A program made the translations under genes and the position numbers. DNA of 64,000 nucleotides from Bacillus proteolyticus (GTDB lineage Bacteria > Bacillota > Bacilli > Bacillales > Bacillaceae_G), in assembly GCF_001884065.1 (NCBI RefSeq), contig NZ_MACH01000127.1, positions 1-64,000 of the forward strand, written 5' to 3'. Below are positions 46,155 through 55,353 of the stretch, in pieces. Numbering within the stretch: the stretch's first letter is position 1; every line of letters starts with the position of its first letter. Under the pieces are notes generated by a model. The model was not told the DNA's origin and did no database searches. It saw only the letters and a list, made by a program, of their open reading frames with translations.

Positions 46155-47507
46155 TCACTGCGTCACAAGTTCATGCTCTTCCAAAAATTTCGTGTTAAAC
46201 TCACCTTTTACAAAATCAGGATGATCTAGCAATTGCAAATGGAACGGGATTGTTGTATGTACGCCTTCAATGACAAACTCACTGAGTGCTCGCTTCATTT
46301 TTGCAATTGCCTCTTCACGTGTTTTTCCGTGAACAATTAATTTAGCAACCATCGAATCATAGAAAGGTGGAATTGAATATCCCGGATATACAGCTGAATC
46401 GACGCGAATACCAAATCCGCCTGGTGGCAAGTACATTTCTACTTTACCTGGAGATGGCATAAACTTTTTGGCAGGGTTTTCCGCATTAATTCGACATTCA
46501 ATTGCCCAACCATTAAATTGTACTTCTTCTTGCTGTAACGATAACTTTTCTCCAGAAGCAACACGAATTTGTTCTTTAATTAAATCCATCCCTGTTACCA
46601 TTTCTGTAACTGGATGCTCAACTTGAATTCTCGTATTCATCTCCATGAAATAAAAGCTTTTCGTTTTATATTCATAAATAAACTCAACCGTACCAGCACC
46701 TGTATAATCAACCGCTACCGCTGCTTTAACTGCTGCGTCACCCATTTGCTGACGAATATTTTCATCAAGTGCAGGTGATGGACTTTCTTCTAATAGTTTT
46801 TGCAAACGGCGCTGAATTGTACAATCACGCTCTCCTAAATGAATGGCATTTCCATGTGTATCTGCCATTATTTGAATCTCAACATGGCGGAAATCTTCAA
46901 CGTACTTTTCTAAGTATACACCAGGGTTCCCAAAAGCGGTACTAGCTTCTTGCTGTGTAATTTGAATTCCTTTTACAAGCTCTTCTTCATGGCGCGCAAC
47001 ACGAATACCTTTTCCGCCGCCACCTGCAGTCGCTTTAATAATAACTGGATATCCAATTTGATTAGCAAGCTCGATCGCTTCTTCGGTATTTTTAATAATC
47101 CCTTGTGAACCTGGTACAATCGGAACCCCTGCTTCTTTCATTGTATCACGTGCAACGTCTTTTGTGCCCATCTTTGAAATAGCTTCTGGGCTTGGACCGA
47201 TAAAAATCAAGTTACACTCACGGCATAATTCTGCAAAATCCGCATTCTCTGCTAAAAACCCATATCCCGGATGAATTGCATCACAACCTGTTAATTTCGC
47301 AACACTAATAATGTTCGTCAAATTTAAATAGCTTTCTTTCGAAATCGTTGGTCCAACACAATACGCTTCATCTGCAATTTGCACATGAAGTGACTCTTTG
47401 TCTGCTTCTGAATAAATTGCAACTGTTTCAATATCCATTTCTTTACAAGCACGAACAATTCGTACAGCAATTTCCCCACGATTGGCTATTAATACTTTTT
47501 TTATCAT
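46155..47507 (-). CDS. accC: Acetyl-CoA carboxylase, biotin carboxylase subunit
   Basis: A 450-residue ATP-grasp enzyme that carboxylates biotin on Acc[14 protein letters not shown] starts it, [13 protein letters not shown] is the glycine-rich ATP loop, and [20 protein letters not shown] holds metal and bicarbonate ligands. ATG 47507 is eight bases after GGGAG. It lies 16 bases after accB. Confidence 0.96.
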   Translation of the reverse strand: MIKKVLIANRGEIAVRIVRACKEMDIETVAIYSEADKESLHVQIADEAYCVGPTISKESYLNLTNIISVAKLTGCDAIHPGYGFLAENADFAELCRECNLIFIGPSPEAISKMGTKDVARDTMKEAGVPIVPGSQGIIKNTEEAIELANQIGYPVIIKATAGGGGKGIRVARHEEELVKGIQITQQEASTAFGNPGVYLEKYVEDFRHVEIQIMADTHGNAIHLGERDCTIQRRLQKLLEESPSPALDENIRQQMGDAAVKAAVAVDYTGAGTVEFIYEYKTKSFYFMEMNTRIQVEHPVTEMVTGMDLIKEQIRVASGEKLSLQQEEVQFNGWAIECRINAENPAKKFMPSPGKVEMYLPPGGFGIRVDSAVYPGYSIPPFYDSMVAKLIVHGKTREEAIAKMKRALSEFVIEGVHTTIPFHLQLLDHPDFVKGEFNTKFLEEHELVTQ

Positions 47508-47523
47508 CACAAAGACTCCCTTA

Positions 47524-48012
47524 TTACGCTTTTACAAGAAATAGCGGTTGTCCATACTCAACAAGCTGTCCATTATTAACAAGAATTTCAACAATTTCGC
47601 CCTCTACATCTGCGTCAATTTCGTTAAATAATTTCATAGCTTCAACAATACATACGATAGAATCTTTCGATACTTTGTCCCCAACACTTACATATTGAGG
47701 TGTATCAGGCGAAGAAGAGGAATAAAATGTTCCTACCATCGGTGATGTGATTTTATGTAGGTTTTCATTTTGAACAGCTGTTTTCTCTTCTTGTTTTGGC
47801 ACTTCTACTTGTGCTGCCGCTACTGTTGTTTCTACTTCAACAGGTGCTGCTGGTTGCATGACTTGTTTTGTTACAGGTGCTTGCACAGTAACTACTTCAT
47901 TACCACGTTTTTTCATTTTAATTGTTGTACCGTCTTTTTTGTATTCAAATTCATCAATATTAGAGCTATCAATTAATTTAATTAATTCACGAACTTCTTG
48001 AATTTTAAACAT
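47524..48012 (-). CDS. accB: Biotin carboxyl carrier protein
   Basis: A 162-residue carrier: an N-terminal helix, a Pro/Ala/Val/Glu-rich linker (about residues 45-80) and the biotinyl domain with the biotin-bearing Lys127 in VEAMKLF. It shuttles CO2 between AccC and AccDA. ATG 48012 follows GGAGTGG. The upstream region has a FapR-like palindrome. Confidence 0.96.
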   Translation of the reverse strand: MFKIQEVRELIKLIDSSNIDEFEYKKDGTTIKMKKRGNEVVTVQAPVTKQVMQPAAPVEVETTVAAAQVEVPKQEEKTAVQNENLHKITSPMVGTFYSSSSPDTPQYVSVGDKVSKDSIVCIVEAMKLFNEIDADVEGEIVEILVNNGQLVEYGQPLFLVKA

Positions 48013-48235
48013 GTAAAATCCACTCCCATACTCTTGTTTATCCCGTTTTTACAGATTCTCATCACTAAAATTAGATTGACTGTAAAAATACGATGTATTC
48101 TATTAGAAAATTCATTTCATTTACTAATAGAAATATATTTACTATTCCCATCTTACGATAAATTTTTTAAACATTCCAATTTATATTTCTTTATAATAAA
48201 TCGAAACTCCTGTGAAAATATTATTCCACTAAAAA

Positions 48236-48254
48236 ATTATTACCTAGTAATAAT
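48236..48254. promoter_or_regulatory. FapR-like operator upstream of accBC
   Basis: ATTATTACCTAGTAATAAT is a perfect palindrome (arms ATTATTAC / GTAATAAT) and matches 16 of 19 bases of the FapR consensus ATTAGTACCTAGTCTTAAT as I recall it, including the whole ACCTAGT core. It lies 224 bases before the accB start. The rest of the 460-base gap is AT-rich, with a possible TATTAT element on the reverse strand near 48190. Confidence 0.5.
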
Positions 48255-48473
48255 ACCAAGTTTCACACGAAATTGGCAAGACCACTTCCTAAAAAAACAT
48301 TTTTTACTTTTACATTGTAAACACGTAATTCCCTAACCACTCTTCTTTTTTTTAAGATAAAAAACATATTTTTACCAAATATTATTTTTTTGTTTACGTG
48401 CCGTTCATTCTTCCTTCATATAAGAATAGTATGTTCAAAGTGTATAAAATTTATTGTAGTGAGGTGTGGACAT

Positions 48474-48668
48474 ATGATATGGCTCATTCTATTCTTGCCT
48501 GCCGTAGTGATTTGGGCATTTGTCCTCTTCATCCACGTCAAATCTGGAAAAAGTAATCACCATTATCATGAACCATTAATCTTTTACTCACAGCGTATTT
48601 CCCCGTTTCCAATTGAAAAGACTAAATACAACAAAGATGAAATAGAAAAAAGCTATCGAAATCGATAG
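48474..48668 (+). CDS. Small single-pass membrane protein
   Basis: A 64-residue protein: MIWLILFLPAVVIWAFVLFI forms one membrane helix, followed by a hydrophilic tail with a His cluster (SNHHYHEP) and a charged end. GAGGTG is seven bases before ATG 48474. It lies between accB and the spoIIIA operon, divergent from accB. No family recognised. Confidence 0.75.
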   Translation: MIWLILFLPAVVIWAFVLFIHVKSGKSNHHYHEPLIFYSQRISPFPIEKTKYNKDEIEKSYRNR

Positions 48669-48675
48669 CTTTTTT
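48646..48675. terminator. Bidirectional terminator
   Basis: AAAAAAGCTATCG / CGATAGCTTTTTT stem overlapping the end of the small gene; also usable for spoIIIAH from the other side. Confidence 0.85.
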
Positions 48676-48726
48676 CTATTATTCTTTTATCTCATTTGAA
48701 GCAGCAACACCTATTATAATTTCAAT

Positions 48727-49383
48727 TTATTTTACTGATGGATCAAATTTCACACCTACATCTTTTGAACCACCTTCACTTCTTACAAGCTGAATAATTT
48801 TATTCGCTTCTTTTTGTGAATGCTTTGCTGATTTAACCGTTACTTTAATGTCCGTTCCATCAGCTCTTACAAGAGCATCTTTATATCCACCTTGAGATTT
48901 AATCACTGTCTCAAGTAATTGTTGCTTCGTTTCCATTGTAGTGATTGCATCAAGATTATCTTTCGCTTTACTCTTTTCTTCTGCTGAAGATTTCGATGAC
49001 TTCATTACATTTTGTAGCTTTTCTTTCTCTACACTACGCTGATCTTCCATTTGCATACGTAGCGCTGTGAAATTCTCATCGCTTGATTGAACTGTTACGC
49101 TAGCCTCTTTTTTACTTGTTTCTTTTTTGTCATTCTCTTTTTTGTCTGTTTCTTTATTTGTAGTTTCCTTGCTTGTACTTTCTTTTGTTGTCTCTTTATT
49201 TGTAGTTTCTTTCGTTGTTTCTTTTGTAACTGCTTTATCAGCACCTTGCTTTTCTTGTCCCATCTTTTCACCCGTTGCCGGTGCTGCTGTATTCATTTTT
49301 TCAGGAGTTGTTACGTAATAAACAGATAGTACAACCACTAAACTTAACATCGTTAATAGCCAAACCGTTTGTTTTTTTAACAC
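48727..49383 (-). CDS. spoIIIAH: Stage III sporulation protein AH
   Basis: A 218-residue protein: one membrane helix (residues 7-25), then a Lys/Glu/Thr repeat (units of KETTNKE type, about residues 53-95), then the YscJ/FliF-like ring-building domain (residues about 100-218). SpoIIIAH sits in the mother-cell membrane and meets SpoIIQ of the forespore, forming the channel between the two cells. The repeat is unusually regular and may vary between strains. Last gene of the spoIIIA operon. Confidence 0.94.
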   Translation of the reverse strand: MLKKQTVWLLTMLSLVVVLSVYYVTTPEKMNTAAPATGEKMGQEKQGADKAVTKETTKETTNKETTKESTSKETTNKETDKKENDKKETSKKEASVTVQSSDENFTALRMQMEDQRSVEKEKLQNVMKSSKSSAEEKSKAKDNLDAITTMETKQQLLETVIKSQGGYKDALVRADGTDIKVTVKSAKHSQKEANKIIQLVRSEGGSKDVGVKFDPSVK

Positions 49384-49398
49384 TTTATTTCCTCCCTA

Positions 49399-50061
49399 TC
49401 AATTTTTCGGTGATACTGAAACGCGATGAGATGGTACATCTAACAATCGCGTCACAGCTTCTTTTACCATTGCTTTTATTTGTATATTATCCACTCCCTT
49501 TGCTACGACAAGAACACCTCGTACTTTCGGTTTCTCTGTTCGCAAAACAATTGGAGTTTCTTTATCACCTTCACGTATAATGACGGTCTTTTCATCAAGA
49601 GACTCGTCCTCTACTTCCCTTTTACCGCCTGCTTTATCAGTTTCACCTGTTGTTTGCGAGCGTTTTACTGTATTTTTCTCGAGTATTTTTTCTTCAGATG
49701 AATCTAAGTTCACTTTAATAGTTACGTCTTTTACTCCAGCTATCTCTTCTAAAGAAGCTTTCAATTCTTGTTCATACGCTTTTTCATATTTTTCTACATT
49801 TGACATATTATCATTGTTTTTTTGTCCGAAAGTTGGTACATCTTTATCTTGGTTTTGACTTGTCTTTTCTTTAAACACAGGCACTTCTTCTTTTTTAGGT
49901 GCAAAGAAATTACTAGAAAACATAAGCACAATCCCAAGTATGAGTAGGACAAGCAAAAATTTAGGTGTTACTTTTTTCCCCTTCTCATTACTTTCTTTTT
50001 CATCCCCATTCAATAAGTTTCGAAAAAATGAGAACCTCGAATTTTTATCTTTATTGTCCAT
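49399..50061 (-). CDS. spoIIIAG: Stage III sporulation protein AG
   Basis: A 220-residue protein with one membrane helix (about 32-50) and a C-terminal ring-building domain (EEIAGVKDVTIKVNLDSS ... VRGVLVVAKGVDN). In B. subtilis it forms a large ring in the feeding-tube complex. The gene overlaps the end of spoIIIAF by 11 bases. Confidence 0.94.
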   Translation of the reverse strand: MDNKDKNSRFSFFRNLLNGDEKESNEKGKKVTPKFLLVLLILGIVLMFSSNFFAPKKEEVPVFKEKTSQNQDKDVPTFGQKNNDNMSNVEKYEKAYEQELKASLEEIAGVKDVTIKVNLDSSEEKILEKNTVKRSQTTGETDKAGGKREVEDESLDEKTVIIREGDKETPIVLRTEKPKVRGVLVVAKGVDNIQIKAMVKEAVTRLLDVPSHRVSVSPKN

Positions 50062-50692
50062 TTACGCTACCTGTCCTCCCTTCCATCTGAACTTGGATTT
50101 GTTTATCCTCTAGTTGCCACCTGCTTGAAAAGAAATTTTCCATTTCTACATTCGTTTCTTCTAATTTTTTTGGTGGTTCTTTCGTATTAATTTCAATTGA
50201 CTTTACTGTTTCGATTGCATCATTTTTACTACGCTCTTTTTCTTTCAACATCACAACAACAGATTGAATATCTTTCGCTGACTTTACTTCTTCTGCATGT
50301 TTCACTGCGACTATTTGTATTTCAGAGACTGTCATACCATACTTTTTCTCAAACTCTTTTCCTACGTCTTTTTTCATTTTGGTAGCCATCTCTTCTAAAC
50401 TATATGCACGTGTTAGAGCTTGTATTTCTTTTTTCTTCGAATCTATCGAATTTTTTACTGATCCATCTGCTACGTACTTTTCTTCATTGAAATTTGCGAT
50501 AACTTCATTTACATCTGTTTGTAACAACTTAAATAGAGGCGTTAAAATTAATACAACTAACAATAGACTTACAACGAATTTAACGTACTTTTGTAAATTT
50601 GAATTCGGAAGAATAAGATGAAGCATTGTCGCTAAGAGTAAAAAAACGATAATATTTCTAACCCACTCTGTAACAAATTGCATACTCTTCAC
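50051..50692 (-). CDS. spoIIIAF: Stage III sporulation protein AF
   Basis: A 213-residue protein with two N-terminal membrane helices (about 10-28 and 35-57) and a soluble domain of ring-building type (GKEFEKKYGMTVSEIQIVAV). Part of the mother-cell side of the SpoIIIA-SpoIIQ channel. Confidence 0.93.
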   Translation of the reverse strand: MKSMQFVTEWVRNIIVFLLLATMLHLILPNSNLQKYVKFVVSLLLVVLILTPLFKLLQTDVNEVIANFNEEKYVADGSVKNSIDSKKKEIQALTRAYSLEEMATKMKKDVGKEFEKKYGMTVSEIQIVAVKHAEEVKSAKDIQSVVVMLKEKERSKNDAIETVKSIEINTKEPPKKLEETNVEMENFFSSRWQLEDKQIQVQMEGRTGSVNGQ

Positions 50693-50695
50693 CTC

Positions 50696-51868
50696 CTATC
50701 GCATCATGAGCGTAATGTTCCCCGCAGCAATAATAATCGTGATACTTAAAAAGAACATAAACGACACGATAGCTAAACAAGCAAATACGTAAATGATACT
50801 TCGTCCGATAATATCTAAACATTGAATAATTGCTCCTCCGCCAACTGGTTGCAATACTGCCGCTGCGAATTTATAAATAAATGCGATACAAAATATTTGA
50901 ATCGCTGGAAAAGCGACAATTAGGCACAGAATGACGAGCCCGATAATCCCGACTGTATTTTTTAATAATCCAGATGCACTAATAACGGTATCCGCTGCTT
51001 CAGTAAACATCCTTCCTACTACAGGAATGAAGTTTCCTGTTACAAATTTAGCAGTTTTCACAGCTATGCCATCAGCAACAGCTGAAGCGGTTCCCTGTAC
51101 AGATAATACCCCTAAAAAAACCGTCAAAAAGATACCCATAATCCCAACGCTAACGTTTTGCAAAAGCTTGGACAATTTCGTAACTTTATATTGATCACTC
51201 ATCGTGCTTACAATACTTAATATAGTTGCAAGTAATAAAAGTGGTAGAACGATATAATTCATAAGAAGCCCACTCGTATTCATTAAGAAAATGATGATTG
51301 GATGGAAAAATGCTACAGACACGACACCGCCACCAGTCGCTATGAGTGCAAGTAAAATTGGTAATAATGCTAGTATGAAATCTACCATTGTTTGTATCGT
51401 CTCTCTTGCATATGTCATAACAACATAAAAACTATTTAAGGCGAAAATAATAAGTACCATGTATACGACTGCATCCGCAATTTTACTTACACTACTCTTT
51501 GAAAAAGAAGATTGTAGTGATTGCAACAATGCACTGAAAATCGTAAGCATAATGAGCGTTCCAAGTAACTTTCCATTTGCAACAAGCTCGTGAAATAAAT
51601 ATTTTAATAGACCTATCATCCACTCTTTTATGGAGAACTCTTTTTCTCCCTTTACAAACTCCATAAAGCTTCCTTTTTGACTCTCTGGTAAATAGCCTCC
51701 GTACTTTGTAACAAGCCCGTCCCAAAATTGCTTCACATCTTCAATTCCGAGCTTATCCAATTGTTGATCAACGACGTTTGTTTCTATAGGAGAAGCTTGT
51801 ACAACAATCGGTAAAGAAAAGAAAAGGAAGCAAGCAAACAGCAGCTTAGCTCCGAACTTCCTCAACAT
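50696..51868 (-). CDS. spoIIIAE: Stage III sporulation protein AE
   Basis: A 390-residue polytopic protein with a signal peptide (MLRKFGAKLLFACFLFFSLP, cut after QAS) and about seven further helices. It is proposed to act as the membrane pore of the complex. ATG 51868 follows GGGGGAG; the frame extends to 51913 only through spoIIIAD. Confidence 0.93.
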   Translation of the reverse strand: MLRKFGAKLLFACFLFFSLPIVVQASPIETNVVDQQLDKLGIEDVKQFWDGLVTKYGGYLPESQKGSFMEFVKGEKEFSIKEWMIGLLKYLFHELVANGKLLGTLIMLTIFSALLQSLQSSFSKSSVSKIADAVVYMVLIIFALNSFYVVMTYARETIQTMVDFILALLPILLALIATGGGVVSVAFFHPIIIFLMNTSGLLMNYIVLPLLLLATILSIVSTMSDQYKVTKLSKLLQNVSVGIMGIFLTVFLGVLSVQGTASAVADGIAVKTAKFVTGNFIPVVGRMFTEAADTVISASGLLKNTVGIIGLVILCLIVAFPAIQIFCIAFIYKFAAAVLQPVGGGAIIQCLDIIGRSIIYVFACLAIVSFMFFLSITIIIAAGNITLMMR

Positions 51869-51878
51869 GCACTCCCCC

Positions 51879-52271
51879 TTATCCCGTAGGCAAAAATCCG
51901 AGAATTGTTTCAATTACAACCGTCAAAATGGGAATTGCCATAACGAGAATCAAAATTTTTCCAGCTAATTCAATTTTCGAGGCGATTGCACCTTGACCAG
52001 CATCTTTTGTAATTTGTGCACCAAACTCAGCGATATAAGCAATCCCTATAATTTTTAATAATGTTTCTACATATACGTTGCTAACCTTTGCTTCACTCGC
52101 CACTCTCTCAATCATTTGCAAGATAGAATGAATTTGATCGATTAAGAGAAGAAACATTACGCTACCAACGAACACAATAAATAACGATGTGATACTAGAT
52201 TTATGCTGATTTAAAACAGCGGCTAAAAACGTAGCAACGAGGCCTAATCCGACAATTTGTATAATTTCGAT
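51879..52271 (-). CDS. spoIIIAD: Stage III sporulation protein AD, probable ATC start
   Basis: A 130-residue protein with three or four membrane helices; conserved parts are IEIIQIVGLGLVATFLAAV at the start and IIGIAYIAEFGAQITKDAGQ, then ASKIELAGKILILVMAIPIL. Homology continues in frame well upstream of the first GTG (52175), but between that GTG and the previous stop there is no ATG, GTG or TTG. GGAGG (plus 52280-52284) stands exactly eight bases before ATC at 52271, which would give (M)EIIQIVGLG. The non-standard start is inference, supported by the ribosome site. Confidence 0.85.
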   Translation of the reverse strand: MEIIQIVGLGLVATFLAAVLNQHKSSITSLFIVFVGSVMFLLLIDQIHSILQMIERVASEAKVSNVYVETLLKIIGIAYIAEFGAQITKDAGQGAIASKIELAGKILILVMAIPILTVVIETILGFLPTG

Positions 52272-52285
52272 TCGAACCGCCTCCT

Positions 52286-52489
52286 TTACTGGAAGAGAAA
52301 GACACTTTTAATCTTGTCGAACAGAGTATTAATTAAAAATGCAACATGAAATAAAATAACGACAAAACCGACAAGGATAACCCAATTTGCAATATCCTCT
52401 CGCTTTAATTCTTTTAGTACGGTATGAATGAAAGCTAAAACAATGCCGATTCCGGCGATTTGAAATATTAATCCAACATCAATGGACAT
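52286..52489 (-). CDS. spoIIIAC: Stage III sporulation protein AC
   Basis: A 67-residue two-helix membrane protein, MSIDVGLIFQIAGIGIVLAF ... VILVGFVVILFHVAFLI. ATG 52489 is chosen: GGGGGAG is seven bases upstream and the length is that of B. subtilis SpoIIIAC. The longer frame to 52624 only shadows spoIIIAB. Confidence 0.94.
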   Translation of the reverse strand: MSIDVGLIFQIAGIGIVLAFIHTVLKELKREDIANWVILVGFVVILFHVAFLINTLFDKIKSVFLFQ

Positions 52490-52503
52490 CGCCTTTCTCC
52501 CCC

Positions 52504-53019
52504 CTATAGCAGTAAAATTACGATAAGTAGCCCTGCTAACACTCCTAAACTCTTTATCATTTTTTCGTATTGTAGTTGTAAAGCTTTTGCTTCTCCTTCT
52601 TCTCTCTCCAAATGTGTAATACATAACCGAATATGTTTTTGTTGTGATTCACGATCATGTTGTCCAAGTGTTTCACCAAATTGTTGCAGTATTTCATACT
52701 CGGTTTGTTTAAACGCCGTTAATGTCCAGTTCTCTTTCAAACTATCGATCCAAGCCTCTCTAACTGTTTGTTCCCCGTTCTCTAGACGCCTCGCAAAGCT
52801 TTGAAATATCCAATTTAATGGCTTCGGCATTTGTTTAACCAATCGCTCAGCCGCTTCAGATAAAGGCGTGTGCCCATACATAATCTCCGCTTCTAATGAT
52901 TGCAATGCCGCTTTCAATAATCTAAGTTGCCGCGGTCTCTCACTGTATCGTTTAGCGTATGAAAATCCGAAAAAGGTACTGACCGCAACTATTAATACCG
53001 CACCAAATATTTTCACCAT
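52504..53019 (-). CDS. spoIIIAB: Stage III sporulation protein AB
   Basis: A 171-residue protein with a membrane helix at each end (residues 4-20 and 155-171) and a helical soluble middle related to type II secretion GspF proteins. It works with the ATPase SpoIIIAA, whose gene it overlaps by seven bases. Confidence 0.94.
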   Translation of the reverse strand: MVKIFGAVLIVAVSTFFGFSYAKRYSERPRQLRLLKAALQSLEAEIMYGHTPLSEAAERLVKQMPKPLNWIFQSFARRLENGEQTVREAWIDSLKENWTLTAFKQTEYEILQQFGETLGQHDRESQQKHIRLCITHLEREEGEAKALQLQYEKMIKSLGVLAGLLIVILLL

Positions 53020-53939
53020 ACGCCTTGAGCCTTTCTATGCGGTAATACTGGCTTGCCATATTTATCTTTCACTTGCATAACCGTTCCTGGCCCTCTCGCT
53101 TTTGACAATTCCACAAACCTATCAAATACGCCAAGTTCCAGCACCGCCTGCAGCGATGGACGTTTCACAACATCATCATAAGAAAATCCGTGTGCACTTA
53201 TAAAAAGCTGAACGCCTGCATGCACCGCCTCCATAATCGCTTCACTATCTTCTTTACGTCCAATTTCATCTACGATCAAAATATCTGGGCTCATAGAACG
53301 AATCATCATCATCATTCCTTCAGCTTTTGGGCAAGCGTCTAATACATCTACTCGCGTGCCAAAGTCATATTGCGGAATCCCCTTTACACAGCCGGCAATT
53401 TCTGATCGTTCATCAACAATTCCCACTTTACAAGAAGGAATTTCCGAAGCACTAACACCTTGACTCATGCAGCGTGCCACATCTCTTAATAATGTTGTTT
53501 TCCCCGTTTGTGGTGGGCCAATTACCATCGTGTTTAACCATCTTGATGCATAAAGGTATGGCAGAAGTGGCTCAGCAATCCCTATTTTTTGACGAGCAAT
53601 ACGAATATTAAACGAAGAGACATCCCGGATCATTTTCACTGCACTTTTTTCTGTAATGACTTTTCCCGCCAGGCCAATTCTATGTCCCCCTCGTAGTGTC
53701 ACATATCCACGTTTCAATTCCTCTTCCATCGTATAAATCGAAAATTGACTCAATTTATTCAATAAGTAGATTGCATCTTCCGCTGTAGCAACATAGTCAT
53801 AAAAAAACACTTCACCATGTGCGATACACTCTAGTGGCCTTCCAATTCGAACGCGAATTTCCTCTAGAGAATCGTATTGCTTACAACCTTCAACTAACTG
53901 TTTCATCGTTTTCGGTAATACTTCTAATACTTCTTTCAT
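53013..53939 (-). CDS. spoIIIAA: Stage III sporulation protein AA (ATPase)
   Basis: A 308-residue secretion-type ATPase: Walker A GPPQTGKTTLLRDVAR near residue 140 and Walker B PDILIVDEIGRKED near 222. It is thought to energise the mother cell-forespore channel. First gene of the spoIIIA operon, expected to be under sigma-E in the mother cell. Confidence 0.95.
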   Translation of the reverse strand: MKEVLEVLPKTMKQLVEGCKQYDSLEEIRVRIGRPLECIAHGEVFFYDYVATAEDAIYLLNKLSQFSIYTMEEELKRGYVTLRGGHRIGLAGKVITEKSAVKMIRDVSSFNIRIARQKIGIAEPLLPYLYASRWLNTMVIGPPQTGKTTLLRDVARCMSQGVSASEIPSCKVGIVDERSEIAGCVKGIPQYDFGTRVDVLDACPKAEGMMMMIRSMSPDILIVDEIGRKEDSEAIMEAVHAGVQLFISAHGFSYDDVVKRPSLQAVLELGVFDRFVELSKARGPGTVMQVKDKYGKPVLPHRKAQGVW

Positions 53940-53966
53940 AAGCTTCTCCCCACTATAATCGACTTA

Positions 53967-54248
53967 CTATTTCAACAACGCGATAAAAATGCAGCCAATT
54001 CCAAGTGCTAGAAAAAAGAGTTTCAGGAAAGAAATTTCACTTGCTACACTCGCTATGCCAATTGTCATTGTTAAAATTAATACGGTCGGTCCAACAAACG
54101 CCAACATACCATTTATAAACAATGCTTTTTTCGCATCATTCACGTAAAGCATAAGCAAAGCGGCGAATATTTCCGCGCTTCCTGAAAACAACCGAAGTAA
54201 CCCCATCACAAGTACGGATGTTTCCATTGCCGCTAGCCACTGTTTCAT
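53967..54248 (-). CDS. yqhV: YqhV family membrane protein
   Basis: A 93-residue protein with three membrane helices, the same length as B. subtilis YqhV, which also precedes spoIIIAA. ATG 54248 (MKQWLAAMETSVLVMG) follows AAGGTGGGAGA. Its place just before spoIIIAA suggests co-expression in the mother cell. Function unknown. Confidence 0.88.
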   Translation of the reverse strand: MKQWLAAMETSVLVMGLLRLFSGSAEIFAALLMLYVNDAKKALFINGMLAFVGPTVLILTMTIGIASVASEISFLKLFFLALGIGCIFIALLK

Positions 54249-54280
54249 TCTCCCACCTTCTCCCATAACGGTTACTATTG

Positions 54281-54306
54281 CCGTATGCTCAAAAAGAATA
54301 TATTTG
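54281..54306 (-). promoter_or_regulatory. Possible sigma-E promoter before yqhV-spoIIIA
   Basis: Reverse strand: CAAATATA, about 12 bases, then GCATACGG, resembling the sigma-E -35 (ATATT) and -10 (CATACA) elements, about 33 bases before the yqhV start. The match is partial. Confidence 0.35.
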
Positions 54307-54438
54307 TACAACCATATGCAGAGGTTGTCTATTTCAGAAGTAAAAACATAATTTTTCTCTAACGCCTTTATTTAAATCTGAATATTCTTATTTTTTATGG
54401 TGTATTATGGTATATTTAATTTAAAAGGGATATAAACG

Positions 54439-55017
54439 ATGCAACACGTTACTTTATTACCACTTGATTTACGCTATGCAAATGTGATTTTTGAGCTATC
54501 AAGTGAACCACACGTAAAAAATGCATTAGGAATACAGGTAGAAAAAGTCGAAGACACGAAGGCATTTCTTCTTTTTGCAATAGAAGAAGAGCGCCAAAAG
54601 AAGTCTTTATCGAGAGTGATTGTAGATGAAGAAAATGAAATAATTGGCCTCACCACACTTAAACATATTAATTATGAGAAAAAGCACTCTCACATTGGCA
54701 GTTGGCTCGGCTATCCATACTGGGGAAAAGGATATAATGAGGCCGCTAAAAAAGAAATCTTTAAAGTCGCTTTCTTAGACTTACAACTTACATACGTATT
54801 CGCTGGTGCTAAAACGACTAACATTCGCTCTTTAAAGGCGCAAGAGAAACTACCTTATATTTCATTGCATGTGGAAAACAAGTTTTCCGGCGAACACACT
54901 GCACTTGAGAAAGAAGTAAAGTCACCTTGCTCACTACATGTCGTATCACGCAAAAATTTTTTAAATTGGCTGGACGTACAAAATGAGGGGGGAAAATATG
55001 AAGGTATTAAAAATTAG
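54439..55017 (+). CDS. GNAT acetyltransferase
   Basis: A 192-residue GNAT protein: MQHVTLLPLDLRYANVIFEL at the start, IIGLTTLKHINY, then IGSWLGYPYWGKGYNEAAKK as acetyl-CoA loop and NIRSLKAQEKL. It lies divergent from yqhV. The downstream membrane protein gene overlaps its end by 20 bases. Substrate unknown. Confidence 0.88.
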   Translation: MQHVTLLPLDLRYANVIFELSSEPHVKNALGIQVEKVEDTKAFLLFAIEEERQKKSLSRVIVDEENEIIGLTTLKHINYEKKHSHIGSWLGYPYWGKGYNEAAKKEIFKVAFLDLQLTYVFAGAKTTNIRSLKAQEKLPYISLHVENKFSGEHTALEKEVKSPCSLHVVSRKNFLNWLDVQNEGGKYEGIKN

Positions 55018-55318
55018 TTTAACAATTATAGTAGAATTAGCTATTATTTATCTTTTTTCAAAGATGGTCTCTTGGTCATTTATGGAGAGTTTTTTCCTTG
55101 GCAGCTTAGCCATATTTGCAATTACGTGGTTAATTATTATGAGTAACCATAGAAACAATATTACAGACCACGCAATAAGTAAGACATTAACTGGTGTTGA
55201 AACTGGTGAAATAAAACCATTCCAAATTGTTTTCACTCCATATATCGCGGGTACTCTTTCACTTGTCTTAGTTAGTTTTGTTATAACTGCCATTTACTAT
55301 CTACCCTACTTTCTATAA
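54998..55318 (+). CDS. Small membrane protein, YwrJ/DUF-type unknown
   Basis: A 106-residue protein with three membrane segments (about 4-22, 28-47 and 80-104) and a charged middle part (NHRNNITDHAISKTLTGVE). ATG 54998 follows AGGGGGGAA; it starts inside the end of the acetyltransferase gene, so the two are translated together. No family recognised with confidence. Confidence 0.75.
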   Translation: MKVLKISLTIIVELAIIYLFSKMVSWSFMESFFLGSLAIFAITWLIIMSNHRNNITDHAISKTLTGVETGEIKPFQIVFTPYIAGTLSLVLVSFVITAIYYLPYFL

Positions 55319-55319
55319 A

Positions 55320-55352
55320 AAAAGCACTCGTGATGATCACGAGTGCTTTTTT
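55320..55352. terminator. Bidirectional terminator
   Basis: AAAAGCACTCGTGA / TCACGAGTGCTTTT stem between the convergent membrane protein gene and efp. Confidence 0.9.
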
Positions 55353-55353
55353 A

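Noticed and set aside
47998-48336. 112-codon plus-strand frame upstream of accB
   Set aside because: AT-rich Ile/Leu/Phe/Lys product without ribosome site, crossing the accB start and the FapR-like site; chance frame.
52286-52624. Longer spoIIIAC start (112 codons)
   Set aside because: The extra N-terminus is read from spoIIIAB in another frame; ATG 52489 has GGGGGAG upstream and the family length.
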